Part shown: in pieces, positions 51,681 to 64,000 of the stretch
Layout: the number at the start of each line of letters is the position of its first letter
Numbering within the stretch: the first letter of the stretch is position 1
Assembly (NCBI GenBank): GCA_003864495.1
Contig: ML133454.1
Coordinates: 3,631,442 to 3,695,441, forward strand
Length of the DNA stretch: 64,000 nt
Direction of reading: 5' to 3'
Source of the DNA: Nemopilema nomurai
Lineage: Eukaryota; Cnidaria; Scyphozoa; Rhizostomeae; Rhizostomatidae
Position numbers and translations under genes: made by a program
Notes under the pieces: generated by a model
The model's database searches: none
What the model saw: the letters and a program-made list of their open reading frames with translations, nothing else
What the model was told of the DNA's origin: nothing

Positions 51681-54600
51681 TCATGTTGGTTGTGCCACTA
51701 GCCCCGCAGGTCCTTTGCCAAGCTGCTGTCCCGTCACATTACTTTCCAGGGGCCTGAAACCGAGTTCATCAGTTGGAACGCCAAACGACTGCAGTTTGGT
51801 CTCGTACGTGCGAATCAAGTCGTTGTGGGCCTAGGAGGAAAGAGAGCTGTCAATGGGAGGAGAATGTCTTGGAAAGAAAGTCTAGTTCAGCGAGAAGGGC
51901 AGTTGCCCCACGCAAGCATCTGTGGGCGACCGTGTACTATTCAAGATAGAATAATTTGCCGATTCACTTTGATTGAATCCAATTCGATGCACGATGTTTG
52001 CTTTTTGCCTCTTTTGACAAAGCATTTTTTCATGGTTTAGTCCTTGCTGTCAATCTTTGTCGCTCCATTATTCCCATTCCCATTATTCACAGTTTTTTTT
52101 CGGATGCCTGTCAACAGTGGCTATATGAATATCCATTTCTGGAAAAATCTCAATAACTTCATTTTTCTAAAACATGGGTCAGAGTACCTCCAATTTAAAA
52201 ACATTTCATGAACGTTTTGTGGCCTGAACGGTGTAGAAATGACTGCTACGAAAATGACATTGGAGTTGCCCATAAACTGTTCGCTAATTCACAATAGCGA
52301 GAAATTATTTTTTGCATATTTATGAATTTTCATCCGACACTTTTCAAAGTATGCTAACGTAAATAAATGACAAAAAGACGTTTACTGACTAGTGGGTAGG
52401 GCACAATGTGCAATCACATGACATTGCGTTTACTTGGATGTTTCAGCCACGTGTGTAGGGGTTGTTCCGTTCAATTGAATGGGCCGCCATGAATAACGAG
52501 TAAAGATTGCAGCCTTATTAGGAGCACATTAAGAAGCTCACAGTCGGAACAGTTGCTTGGGCTCAATCAGGTATTTGTACTGCAGAAGGTCAGCAGGCTC
52601 ATGCTGGTATCTCTATTTAGCTTCTGAAGACGGTCGAATAATTTACAAGCGTGTGGTTGAATGGTCCCTTTTGCAACACCAGGATCTATTATTCCATTCA
52701 TTGTCAAAACAATCAATGTATATGGTTTTCGTTTAAGGAATCTTGCGGAGCTAGGTCACGGGGTCGCGCCTCTATTTGAACACGTGACCTGCGCATCGGG
52801 GATTGCACACAGGCAGAAAGAACAGCTTCGGAAGAGCACTGATGTGGTTTCCAAGGGCAGTCGATGGTGATCGTACGCGGCTGTTTGCTTGCAAAATTCG
52901 CCGTTAATAATATATGATCTGCTGTGCCCATGTCCCACAGAAATGAAACAACAATGGTTGACGAAGGCCGGCAAATTTTGCTTGCGAATGTCTTAATTTT
53001 GGGTGTGCATTCATTGAGCACGTGGGTAATAAAAACAAGCTACAGTAGGTTCAAGCATTAGGACATGAAATTATAGAATCGGGACAGGTTGATTTGGTTG
53101 TGAAAAAGCGACTTGCAGAATGGTCCAAAACACGTCAAAGGTAACGATGTTAAACCACTAAAACTGAAGGATAGGCCAATCTTATGCAGTAGAGGCATAG
53201 TGGTGGTGCATATATGAAGAACTAAAAGATCGGACGAAGAATTAAAGCAATGAATTGAACTGAAGAAACTCTGAGCGCATTCAGTGTTGCAAGGCAACAA
53301 AACGCAGACCAGTGAATGCATGGTATGCCAAGGCGTCATCAAATGGAGTAAAACGTGAAACTGACCTTGCAGACCCTTGCAAGCTCGTACTGGAGATCCT
53401 TGATGGCGCTGTTCTTGGAATCGAGCACGTCCTGTTGAAGCAACAACACAGAATTCTTAGTACATTACATGCAGTACCAGAAACAGCAGTAGGTAACCAT
53501 AGCAACGTGGCATCCCTTCCCTATCAAAGCTCCCATTCCTACCCAAGTTGATCATATTCATAAAGTGCCAGTACTAGGTGGTAGTGGTGATTACCTGACA
53601 TCAATCAATCTCGAGTACATATGAAACGCGAACGGGTTCTGTGCAGCAATTAAAAGCAAATATCTAGCTTGGTGATAGACAGATGGAGCTAGGAATCATG
53701 TGCAGGAGAAGAAACCGCCATTGCCTGTCTTCATAACCCCTAGACACCATGGGGAGCGTGCAAAACGCCATAGAGGCTTTAGGCATAATTCTGCTATTTA
53801 AAAAACGATTATAGAACGGTAAAAACTCTCGACAACTTTCTGGACAGTTTCCCTATCGATCTGATTAGATTTGCAGCATAAGAATATAAAGGGGATTCGT
53901 GGAGAAGCCTATCAGATAAAGTTATCGCATCATCCTAAAATTGCAGATGATAGCAACAGGTAGCTGCTGGTGGAACATCGCGATCCGTTTACAAAATATC
54001 TATGTACGGGATAACCTAGTGCAACAGGAGCGAGGGTATTTGATTCCTAGCAGAATAGGCAAGGGGCATTGTGCAGTAGAGATTAGGTCACTTTTCAACT
54101 ATGAGATGTTATGAAGAAAACATTCAAGGGAATGCAACTTACAGCAGATGGGAATAAAAGGAAATGCATCAATGACAGGCATTTGGCACATTTTAGTCTT
54201 TTTAAGAAAGAAAGCAATTATGCATGCAGGCGGATTATTGCCTTTTAGAACTGCAGTTTATGCATGTAGGCCATCCCTTGGGATTCTTATCATTCTTTCG
54301 CAAAATCACACGGTTCAATACAATTAGCTTTGCTATAACATTTTCATTAGTGGATAAATTACTTGGGGTTGTTCCATTGAGTGAAGCAATTAGTGAAACA
54401 AGCAATTAACAATGTATGACATTTACAAGTCAGTTCATTATTAATGACACGTGCACTTGAAGTTCTGAAGCAAATTCAAGATAGAGCATGCCAATGTTCA
54501 TACCTCGAGCTTTCGAGTGACGACGGTCAAAGCGGTCGGATCCAAATTGGACGCAGCCAGGACTTCGTTGAGCTGGGCCTCCTGCGAGGAAGATCGTATG

Positions 54601-57600
54601 GTCAAAATACGGCTTTAAATGATCAAAGAAATAAAAGATATGCACCAAGTCGGTGGGAATTGCCCCCAAACAGGGCCGTGTTCACTATCTCAGGGGAGGG
54701 GAGAGGGTGGTTGAGGAGGTGTTTAACGAGGTCAAATGGCCCTGACAGGCTTCTGTACTATTTCATCGAATTTGTCGTTAGTACATCATCTAGTATGCAT
54801 GACTGTGCAGTAGTCATATACAAAGAAATAAGAATCGACATTGAGCGGGGGAAAAGATAAATCCTTCTCTGTCTCTGAAATAGTTTTGAAATTTAAATGG
54901 CGTATGAAGCAAGGTCTTCTTGAAGTGAAATTAAAATCAGCTGACATTGAACAGGGCTATAAAGAGAGCAGCCCTGCCTCATTTTGTTGCTACCAGAGGA
55001 ATGGTTGCTCAGTGCTTGCTTACGATCTTGTGCAAAAACCCTTGAGACCTGTTTCAGCACATGCTTAAAGAGCAGCCTGGATATTATGGAAAATAAGAAA
55101 TGGGTTTTATCATAAATTTCTCAGTTCTTGCCAAGGCTTTGGAAAATGAAATTTGTTCCAGCTATAACATCTTCGACCGAAACGGAAGAGCCGTAGCTGT
55201 ATTGATTTTGTCAAGAGGGCCTCTAAACGATTTGAAATTGATTTTTAATTGCCCGGTCCTTCTTTCCGACAATTATTGGAATGCCGTGAAAGTACAGCGA
55301 TGGCCGACATCTCTAGTCCCCTCACCATCACATCAGCAAATGATCAATGTTTTGCAGCGGTGAATTGGCCGGAAAATGACGCAGCCCTCAAAACGAATCA
55401 TATCGGCTCCTCTACTTCAGTGCTCCGTGCAGATTCGCGGGTCGTGTGTAATGAAATCCCAGGCCTGACTAAAGCCAATTCGAAATATCCATTGGTCTCG
55501 AGAAAGTTAAAAATATTACGATGTTTCTTTGAAATACCTGCCGAACAGCTTTTTGTGAATTCCGATCATTTCCAGAGGTATTGCTATTCACTGTCGCTCT
55601 ATAGCATAGCCTTTGATTGGGGGAAATTATGAATGTTCTCTATTTTTGGAATTGGTCAAAATCCCGGCAAAGAGCACGATTAACCTGGAGATCACCTGTT
55701 AATCCTGGCGAAGCTCGACTTGTGTAAATAAAAACACAGATTCTTATATGGAGATAAGGACGAGATTCCCTTCTAGACCTATCTGCCAAAAGAAACATGC
55801 TATGTATTTTTAATCTTTTTCCTGAAGAGGAACATGAAAAATGTTGTCCTTTCCACTAGGGTAAATGCATTGGGGATTGGGAAACACGGTGGGACTTTAT
55901 CTTGGGTTTGGTGCAAGAAGCATTACTAAAATCTTCGGACAATAGGCCATGTACCATGCATTAAATTGAGACCTTTATTGGGAAAAATGGTGTTAAAAAT
56001 GGCGAGTGATTACTGGTGTAATGATGTGAGACATTGTTATCATCGTGGCTATGATGATGATGATGATGATGATGATGATGTCTGCCATCACTGTTGTTGT
56101 TTTAGGGACTCACGTGCTGAGTCTTACATAAGTTCCTGTGCAACAATTGTTTTGGTATGTTAGAAGCAGGCTTATGACGTTTAGCAGGTTAGATATTGCA
56201 CGGCTGAAGAATAGTACAAAGAATGACCTATCTGCCATTTGAATGGGCCCACGGATTGGACTGAATAGAGCAAATGATACTGTTATGAAATCCAGGTTCT
56301 GATGAAATCGATTATCTGTAGCTTTGAAATTGCCATTGAATTCATGGCAAAATCGCACTCCAAATTTGAGCAGGTTTTTTTAATTATTGTATAACCTGTT
56401 GTTATCGAGCATATAATATGTTGCCATGACCACAACAATCCACTTCCTTGTTGTTTGGACTTTATTTGATGAGGAATCGCCTCGCAGGGCAAACATTGTC
56501 TCGAATTACAGGTTTAACCAAAAAGCAAAACACTGTTTAAGGAGTTTGAAAAAAGATGAAAGCACAAGTGAACCTTTTTCTCCAGCGTGTCCGCCAGAGT
56601 TGACAGCTTCTTCTCCAGCAGCAAATTCTTGAAGTTGCTTTTCTGCTGCACCTCGTGAATGGCCTTGACGAATCTTCCGTACAGCTCGTCCCGTTCCTCT
56701 TGCGTCTGTTCGAATCGCTGCTTCAGCACTTCATGCTCCCACTCCAGTTTCTTCAACTCCTCCATTCGCACTTTGAGTCTTGCCTTGGCACTCTATAATT
56801 GTGCAATTCATACGCAATTTTATATTAACTTACTGAGTGATTTGATAAATTTCTGGTTTTAATTCTTAGCGATTGACGTGCGCTCGCTTTTTGAGAAGGT
56901 TCCCTGGATATTCTCCAACTAGCCGCTTGAAAATGGAGTTATCAGCAGAGGAAATGAGGGGAAGAATATGTTCCGCGGATCCCTAAACTCTCCTACAGAA
57001 AATTGGCATAATAAGGACTTGAAAACCGCAGAAATGAACGAATTGATGTAGGCGCAGGGAGGGTGAAACTTTTCAAAACAAGTGTCGTACAGCAATTTAG
57101 TTCGTGCCAATGAAGACAAAAGTTGACGATTCCGGCAAACTAAATTGCTTTTTTCGCAGACTCCAAATACCACTCTGCGGTTTACGAGACAAACACAAGA
57201 GATCTGCCGGTTGCGAAACATGGCAAGGTCTCTCATGAGCAATACCATCATCTACATTCAAAACAATGGAGTGCCTTTTTCACGACTACTGTTTCTGGAT
57301 AAATTTGGGCAACGATGCATTTGAAACAAACTAAAATGCCTGCTTCAGGCGCAATTACATACGGCAAATGACTTGTTATTTTTAAAGCCTTGTTGCACCT
57401 AGAAGGCGGCCTGTGCATAGAAGACGGACAAATGCCCCTATGCAATGCCAAATTCTTATGATTAACGATGCAATAACTCAAGGTGAATGTCTATCTCACT
57501 ATCTTGATGGATCCTGAAATAGGTCTAAGCAGAGATGAGTTGCTAAAATGCGCAGAGGCCTGCGCAGCTTCCACCCATCACTGATTGCATAAGGTTGAGT

Positions 57601-60600
57601 CCCCGGCGAAGGAACAAAATCAGCCTCGTTACTTTTGCTCCGCGGGCGCCATAAGGAGACTAGTGGCGCTGGATTGCGGAGCTGCCCAGCAACTTAAGAC
57701 ATTAGATTCCAACAAAAAACCTAGGCAATTAAGAATCCAACACAATTGAGTGAAAAGAAGTCATGTCACGGAGGTCGAAAGAGCGACGGCTTAAGTAGAT
57801 AATATTCTACGGAAAAATCCATTGGGAATATGCAAAGTCTGGCTGCAGACAAAATGAAACTGCGAAATATCGTGTTCGCTACAATATGAAGACATTGGAT
57901 TTCAGTGAAGATAAATGCGGCAAAGTGAAAGGTTATGGAAATAGAATAGTTGAAAATTGAAACTCACTGCCAAAGATGCCTTGTCCTTTTGATAATTTGC
58001 AAGCTGAAAAAATAAATTCAGTTGGCAGACATGATGGATTAATAGTGCGCCACGAAGAGGCCTAGAGGTCATTGTGGTTCACAGTTCCTAACAGGCCGAC
58101 AAAAAAACTCTCAGAATAAAATTTTTGTTAACCTCTATTCTGTCTACTTCCCTTACCAATCAATATCTTTTTGGCTTTCTTCGCATCATCAAATATAAAT
58201 TGTCTGTGAACTTAAGCATCTTCTTACTCATTCCAACCCTAATACGCGGCTCTCCTAAGAACAGAGCACAATCGCACACGGCTTTTTATGAGGCCCTCGT
58301 TACGAATATCCGCTTTGGGCAAGGAACAGCCACTGTGCGTCTTATTGAAAGATCTTCACTGTGACGGTGATTAGAGAGAAATGAACTTGAATCTAGCTAA
58401 ATCACAACTTAGCTCCAATTCTTATCCACGACAGACCTCCCTAACTTCGTAACTAGAGTAAGTCGGGTATTCGCCGAGCAAGACTCGCTGATAATTTACC
58501 TAGAAGGTCCGCTACAATAGGATTCGACTATGCCCTTCTGGTAAACACTAAACTGTCGTGACTGTTTTCAATGATACCAGACGTGAGTTTGCTCTTCGGA
58601 TAAATTAAGAAATCATTGTTCATGACGATGCAATAAAAATCTTCCGTTCTACGGGGCGTTGCTGGGAAGGATCACACAAAAACAAGATCCTCTAACAGCG
58701 ATACATTGTGAATCGACTCAGCGCTTCCCACACTCCTTCGCAACATCGCTTCCAACACCCCCTTCTCTCAGCACTGGTCTAGGCTGATTGAGCAAACCAT
58801 GTCCACATAAAAGAGGCACGAAATCACGGCAGCTGCATTGAAACGAGGTCGCCAGTATCGCTTCATATGGGAAGAAGCATCCTTTGGTGCATTTACAGTC
58901 ACGACGGACGACTAATGGTCGACTGTCCCAAAATGTCGCAACATGTACCATAACATGGCCCGTGTTATGTTTGAAAAAACCAGTTTAATAATCTATCTGC
59001 TAGCTTTCAGCTACTTAGGTAGAAACCTCGTTCAGATGTTACCTCCTTTTGAAGCTCCTGAACCTCCTCCCTCGCCTTCTGAAGTGGCTCTGTTAATCTT
59101 CTATTTTCGGCCATTATTTCGTTCATTTGTTTCTCCATCCTCTCCTCTTTTCGCTTCATATCTTCCACTTGTTCCTATTTAAAAAGCAATAACAATATTG
59201 TACCCGTTCTATGACAATATCATTTGGCATGTTAAATAATAATGGGGTATTTTAATAATGGTAGTGTATATTGTGGAAATAGCTCCTTAAAAAGCAAGCG
59301 ATGTAGAAGAACAAGAAGATAGTGAATTATAAGCAGTAGTTTAACTCTGATATTGTGCCATGATATGATAATTGCAAATTTTGCGCGTACACAATATTCT
59401 AAATGACATGCAGAAAGTTCTTCTGAAGCATAACTCCACCACTTATTACCAAGAAGAGCCACTTCGGGGTCGTTGATGGCGGGCCACTGATCACGAGCCG
59501 CATATCAGTGCTGCCGTCAATTGATTACGCACAAGCGTTTGTGACAGCGCGGTTTATGCCCGACACCACGGCACGCCGCTTAATGGGCCAGCCTGCTTAA
59601 AGTAACTACATCACAACCGAAAAGGGCCCTTCCCTCTGAATGAAGGCGAACACAGGAAACAAAATTACCTTAAGAGAGTTGATGAGTGCCAGGTTGTTCA
59701 GCGTTATGTCGTTGTAATAGTTTTTGATGTCACTAAATGCTTTTTCGTGGTTTTTCATCAAGGTGTTTATTTGACTGTTTTTTCTCTGCAAACAAAACAA
59801 GTGTTATACTTACAGTGAAACTGTTCACCTTCAGACAAATTTAGTCAACACGTTTAGATGAACAGAAATAATGATCCTTTTTAGTCAAGTATCATATACA
59901 AAATTTTAATCAACATAAAAAGATTTAACTTCTAAACTTCAATTGGCAAAAAATTACGAGGTTGCAGGCGAACGATGTGCTTGAGAGAGGAACGCAAAGA
60001 AGCAGCCGATGAAAATATCAACCATACGTGGTAACAAGGGAGAATGGCATTCGACAGAGGGGAGGGGGGGTTGGGGGGGGGAGTGGTGATCACGTAAAGG
60101 AAGACAAAACGCCCGGAGAAAGTAATCTATATGGTGCATATAGTGGGTGCTCTTGCAAACTGTTGGGTAGTGGTTAAAACAAGACTGTTGTAAAATTTGG
60201 CAGCAAATGTTTTATGCTGCGTTGATAACATCTTCAAAGGTTGGCATCTTTTTCGAAGATTATATCGAGTAGAACAGGTGCATATCGCCAAATGAACCTT
60301 TGAAAGATTCTTAACTCGTAAAAGCCGATTTTTCATGAAAAAGGAAGTTCTTTGCATTATCATAGAGGAATCACGCACAAAGATCGAGGCAAATTTCCTG
60401 CAGATGAACATTCTAGTTCCGTTGATGAGGAAATGAACAGTGCATTGAGAGACGAGATTTTCGCCATTTCAAGCTGATTTCGGGACGAGCTCGGCTATCA
60501 GAATTTTCTCTGCAGTGAATTATTTATTAGAAGTAGTCAGCAGATTGTTCGGTCACGCAAGGCTTATGCCTCTTCGTCCGTGTCGCAAAATGTTGGTGAA

Positions 60601-63600
60601 TCTTTAATTCATAAGCCGGTGATCGTAGGAGAGGCTTTAATTTGCCATAATAACATTCTTGTGCAGAGTGACTTTATGCGAAATTCATCGCGCTTATGTT
60701 ACGCGACATCGACAGCCTTCTCTCACAATGCAACACGAATCTAGCAGTTTGCCTTCGTGAGCAGAGAGCAAACACGCTTCCTGAAACTTGGTAACATCGT
60801 ACCATCATTCTAGACATAGTCAATATAAATACTTATTTCTATCCTAAAGACTATAGGGAGAAGTAAACAATATACCAAATGACCTTAGAAATTAACATTG
60901 GATGCAATGAAATGGGATGGGATGCACCCGTAATTAGGATGACCCATTGTCGTGACGATTTTTGAGGCACAACCTGCCCTGGTGGTAGACTCCCTCTTTT
61001 TGGTGATAGATTCCTTCATAGCTGATACACCCACCTAGTGTTTCTGAGCACTAAATTCAAATCTTGGCTTCTCTTGCCCTCTCCATCGCTTTCAAACTGA
61101 TCATCAACATACCATTAGGGACGCCAATAGAATAGATTAAACCCAGGGTATCATGAAACACAGAGTGACACTTGTAAAAATGTCAAGCGTTAGAATGGCA
61201 AACACACCTCTTCTATTTCATGTATTTCTGTCTTTCGCCTCAGTTCCAACTCTTCTCGGAGGGCCCGCATCTTCTTTTCATACTTTGCTTCGATTTCTGT
61301 AAACATGAAATCATGAATATGGTTTTCAAGTCCAACTTTGCATAGGTGGGAAGAAGCTCATTTGTTTAGAGCCACAGCAACCCATAAGTGGCTATAAGTG
61401 CAATTATATGCTTGCTAAAAACGTTATCCAGTGGAGTACGAAGAAGAAAACATTGGCCCAACTTGGCTTCACAGCTGCAGCAATGATTACCAGCTTCATG
61501 CAAGTTATGGTCTAACTATACTTCCACTTCAGTGAAAAAGGTTCAGATGAAGTGGTTTTGGGTCATTCGGGAAGATACTTACTTTAAATAGGTGCTAAAA
61601 GTGGAGACAAACAAAAACAGAGAAATGAAAGAAGTTTAAAGGAAAATTTACATATTTATACAAGGTTAGTTTGCTGACTCAAGTGCGATACGATAAAAGT
61701 TTGGTGAAGCAAGTCTCATACCCTGAGTACCAGACCCACTATGTATCGAGGTACCCAGGGTACAAGTCTCAGGGCGTACGTCGTTTGCATGCATTTTCAT
61801 ATACCGCTAACCTTTAACTAAACGGACTGGGCGGAAATTGCACTTCGAAATAGCAAATGATTTAGTCCTGAGGACACCATTCGTTACTTAACCTTGCACC
61901 TCTTTCGAGGAATAAGATTTGCAGAGTGCATGCGAATCTTCAATAATTTCACATTTTGTAAAAACGCCTCTTCGAACCTCTGCTAGCATGATCAGTGTTT
62001 TCAAGGAGTCAAAACTGAAATTCGAAACAGTCGATACTTTAATTCAACTGCAGTTTGAGGAGGTGTGTGACACCTTTTCAAAGTAAGTGCACATGTGTAC
62101 TATTAAGAGTGCTATTCATAACCATCTGAATGACTTCCTAAAAGTGTCAGTTTACGATTCATTTCTTTCTCGGTTCAATTGTATTCATTGATTTTCATTT
62201 CAAGCGCCCATTAGCTCTTAATTTTCAGATGATCTTTCAGTCTCGAATAGTAACGACATCTGCCATAAACAGCTAGTAAAACTATATCTTAGTTTAGTAT
62301 CCCCTTTTGAATCGTTTTCCAGTCAATTACTGAGAACAGGACTGGATCTTTGGCATATTAAAAAAGGACTTAGATGGCGCCAACCCTGACACTGATCTTG
62401 CAAAGCCAATTAGACGAAAACATTTAGAAATAATTTCCGAACTTGGAGCACATACATATCTCTGTGGTCAAAAAGGGATCACTTAAACTAATTTACTGAC
62501 AAATAGCTTCTAACAAATTTCAAAACCTTGTATGAGCTATTTGTGACCAAAAAACTCCCTGGCATTCTCCAAAGAATGATAATTAAATGCGAATCATGCG
62601 AAGGACCTATCAAGCAAAACCTCACTGTTATTGTATAGAGGTGGGCGGAGTGAAACCTGAATCGTGGCTAAGGAAATCGAATCATGCCGGACAGCCAAAA
62701 ATTGATGAATGACGCAACATTATAGAAAGGAGACTTACCAAACAACCTGAGATATTTGTTGAATAACTGTATCCAATTGAGATGGTAAATTATGGTTCAC
62801 TTCTCAATTAAATTTCAATGTCAAAAAGTTATCAAAAATTCTGAAGATTTGTTTGAAGATTTGAAAAAAGGTTACCTCTTGCCTGCCTTTCAAAATCTTC
62901 GCGTAGTTGGGTAATGTCTTGATCCTTGCCCTAATGATAAATTCACAGTGAGCATAATTGCTAACAAAACTTTAAATATTCAAGCTCTAGTTTGTGCAAA
63001 CATAATTATTCAACTATAATTGTCAGCAACAGTTGCCCTACCAATTATAACACTATGAATCAAATATGGGGGATATGTCATTATAAAATAGTTATTAACA
63101 TTAATTGATTTAATTAACTATAAGGACAAAAGTATCCAGTTTTTAGATGGATATTATTTTTGTCTAGGTTTGCAATACTTTGCAACTATGTCATTTAAAC
63201 ATCAAATAGAAGAAACAATGTTTTCAAACTTTGCATTTCAGAAATTTCTGGTAAGTGATTTAGTACTGAAAAAGCATTTGAGCAAAGGATTCAAGTAAAA
63301 TTTTGATACAAAGTGATTTAAAGAAATGTAAACCATACTCGTTTCAAATTTTTGATAATATCCTCGTTTGATAATTCTTGCTCCTTCAATTCTACCTAAA
63401 GACAAAAGGGGAAAAATTCATGATGTCAATCAATTCAAAATAAATGCCCCAATTATTATGAAAGTGTTGAAGAATGAGTTTAGAAATTAGAAAAAAACTT
63501 CTATCTGCTTTATAAACATATGAAACTTCGAAAGTTATATCTAGAGATTATGTTATACACATAAACATGGACATTTATCAAACTAGAGTTCCCAATAGAA

Positions 63601-63894
63601 GAAACAGCAGAAGACCAGATTAGAGGTGTTGCAGAATGCTTACAGTATCCTCAAATGTTTTGTGACACACAAAGATGGTTCTTTGCTGTTAAAATATCAC
63701 ATTAAAACCTTTTTTCCTAATTTAGCAATATTTGTTAAACAATTTAATTCTTTAAATTAATCCATGTTACAAAAAGCTTTTATATATTTTCAAAATGATT
63801 CATGCATATACTACCTTAAGTGACCTTTTGTCTTTCCCAAGTGACTGCTCTTTGCCTCTATGCTCATCTTGAGCAAGTTTTAAGGCAACTGCAC
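51681..63894 (-). CDS. GAS8: GAS8/DRC4, nexin-dynein regulatory complex subunit, 5' end outside window
   Basis: Coiled-coil, microtubule-binding subunit of the axonemal nexin-dynein regulatory complex, needed for coordinated ciliary beating. In-window exons in coding order: 63815-63894, 63339-63395, 62876-62930, 61208-61296, 59669-59785, 59043-59174, 57968-58003, 56574-56792, 54504-54581, 53366-53431, 51681-51830. Most introns are phase 0. These cover about 359 codons, from near human residue 120 to the end. Near-identical family blocks are [79 protein letters not shown] and the C-terminus [13 protein letters not shown]. The heptad-rich, Glu/Lys-rich sequence is continuous coiled coil. The first exons (Lys-rich N-terminus) must lie beyond 64000. 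An ATTAAA on the minus strand near 51467 may serve as poly(A) signal. Confidence 0.97.
55249..55632 (+). other. Open frame with HYR-like stretch inside a GAS8 intron
   Basis: A 127-codon plus-strand frame in the intron between GAS8 exons 54504-54581 and 56574-56792. From 55300 it reads [17 protein letters not shown], then [12 protein letters not shown]. That recalls the start of HYR domains (DIxV, then CxAxVxWxEPxAxD). It lacks the usual conserved proline after W-x-E and the C-terminal GNxxxC part. It could be an isolated exon or relic, or coincidence. Confidence 0.2.
56051..56080. repeat. (ATG)n microsatellite
   Basis: About ten ATG/GAT triplets in a GAS8 intron. Confidence 0.95.
60057..60087. 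repeat. G-rich tract
   Basis: Several runs of 3 to 9 G (GGGGAGGGGGGG, TTGGGGGGGG) in the GAS8 intron between exons 59669-59785 and 61208-61296. The runs could form a G-quadruplex on the plus strand, the non-template strand being the C-rich minus strand. Confidence 0.7.
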
Positions 63895-64000
63895 CTATAA
63901 ATTTCAAAGAAGAATTTTTATATGAAAAATGATCAAAATTAATCTTTTAAATAGAGTTATGCAGAACCTGGTAGCAATTTTTTTGACTTTATTAGATCCA

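Noticed and set aside
54444..54860. 138-codon plus frame across a GAS8 exon
   Set aside because: Partly antisense to exon 54504-54581, with no motif and no coding-like edges.

Overview
This is a window of animal nuclear DNA from an early-branching invertebrate. All recognisable genes are intron-rich with introns of several hundred to a few thousand bases, splice sites are GT-AG (one GC-AG), and intergenic DNA is AT-rich with microsatellites and short non-autonomous transposons. The gene set points to a metazoan with motile cilia: an HNF4-type nuclear receptor, DCAF11, TAF4, MYLIP and GAS8/DRC4. The HNF4 divergence, the ancestral-looking intron density and the intron sizes suggest a cnidarian or a similar non-bilaterian. 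That placement is inference, since no species-specific marker is present.

Layout: five protein genes, all on the minus strand and head to tail, so each is read from the high coordinate to the low. GAS8/DRC4 (51681-63894) is cut at its 5' end by the window edge. MYLIP/IDOL spans 44894-47845, TAF4 26157-34969, DCAF11/WDR23 11757-23944, and an HNF4-like receptor 806-7499. I rebuilt every exon by hand from reading frames, splice sites and phase. The joined coding lengths are in frame for HNF4 (333 aa), DCAF11 (544 aa) and TAF4 (790 aa). MYLIP exons 2-4 (400 codons) are in frame, but exon 1 is one base short of what its homology requires.

Between the genes are about 4.3 kb (HNF4 to DCAF11), 2.2 kb (DCAF11 to TAF4), 9.9 kb (TAF4 to MYLIP) and 3.8 kb (MYLIP to GAS8) with no gene I can recognise. 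They hold paired CCAAT boxes near two start codons, a triple TGACGCA repeat upstream of TAF4, a 20-bp minisatellite and a tRNA-like A box. HNF4 intron 3 carries a 302-bp hAT-type MITE and a perfect 42-bp-arm foldback; an 81%-identical copy of one foldback arm lies in the HNF4-DCAF11 gap.

The five genes do not form a pathway: a lipid-sensing-type transcription factor, a CUL4 substrate receptor, a TFIID subunit, a RING ubiquitin ligase and a ciliary dynein regulator. I found no new multi-gene system. The most useful observations are the MYLIP exon 1 frameshift, the receptor that stops right after its activation helix, and the two small mobile-element families.
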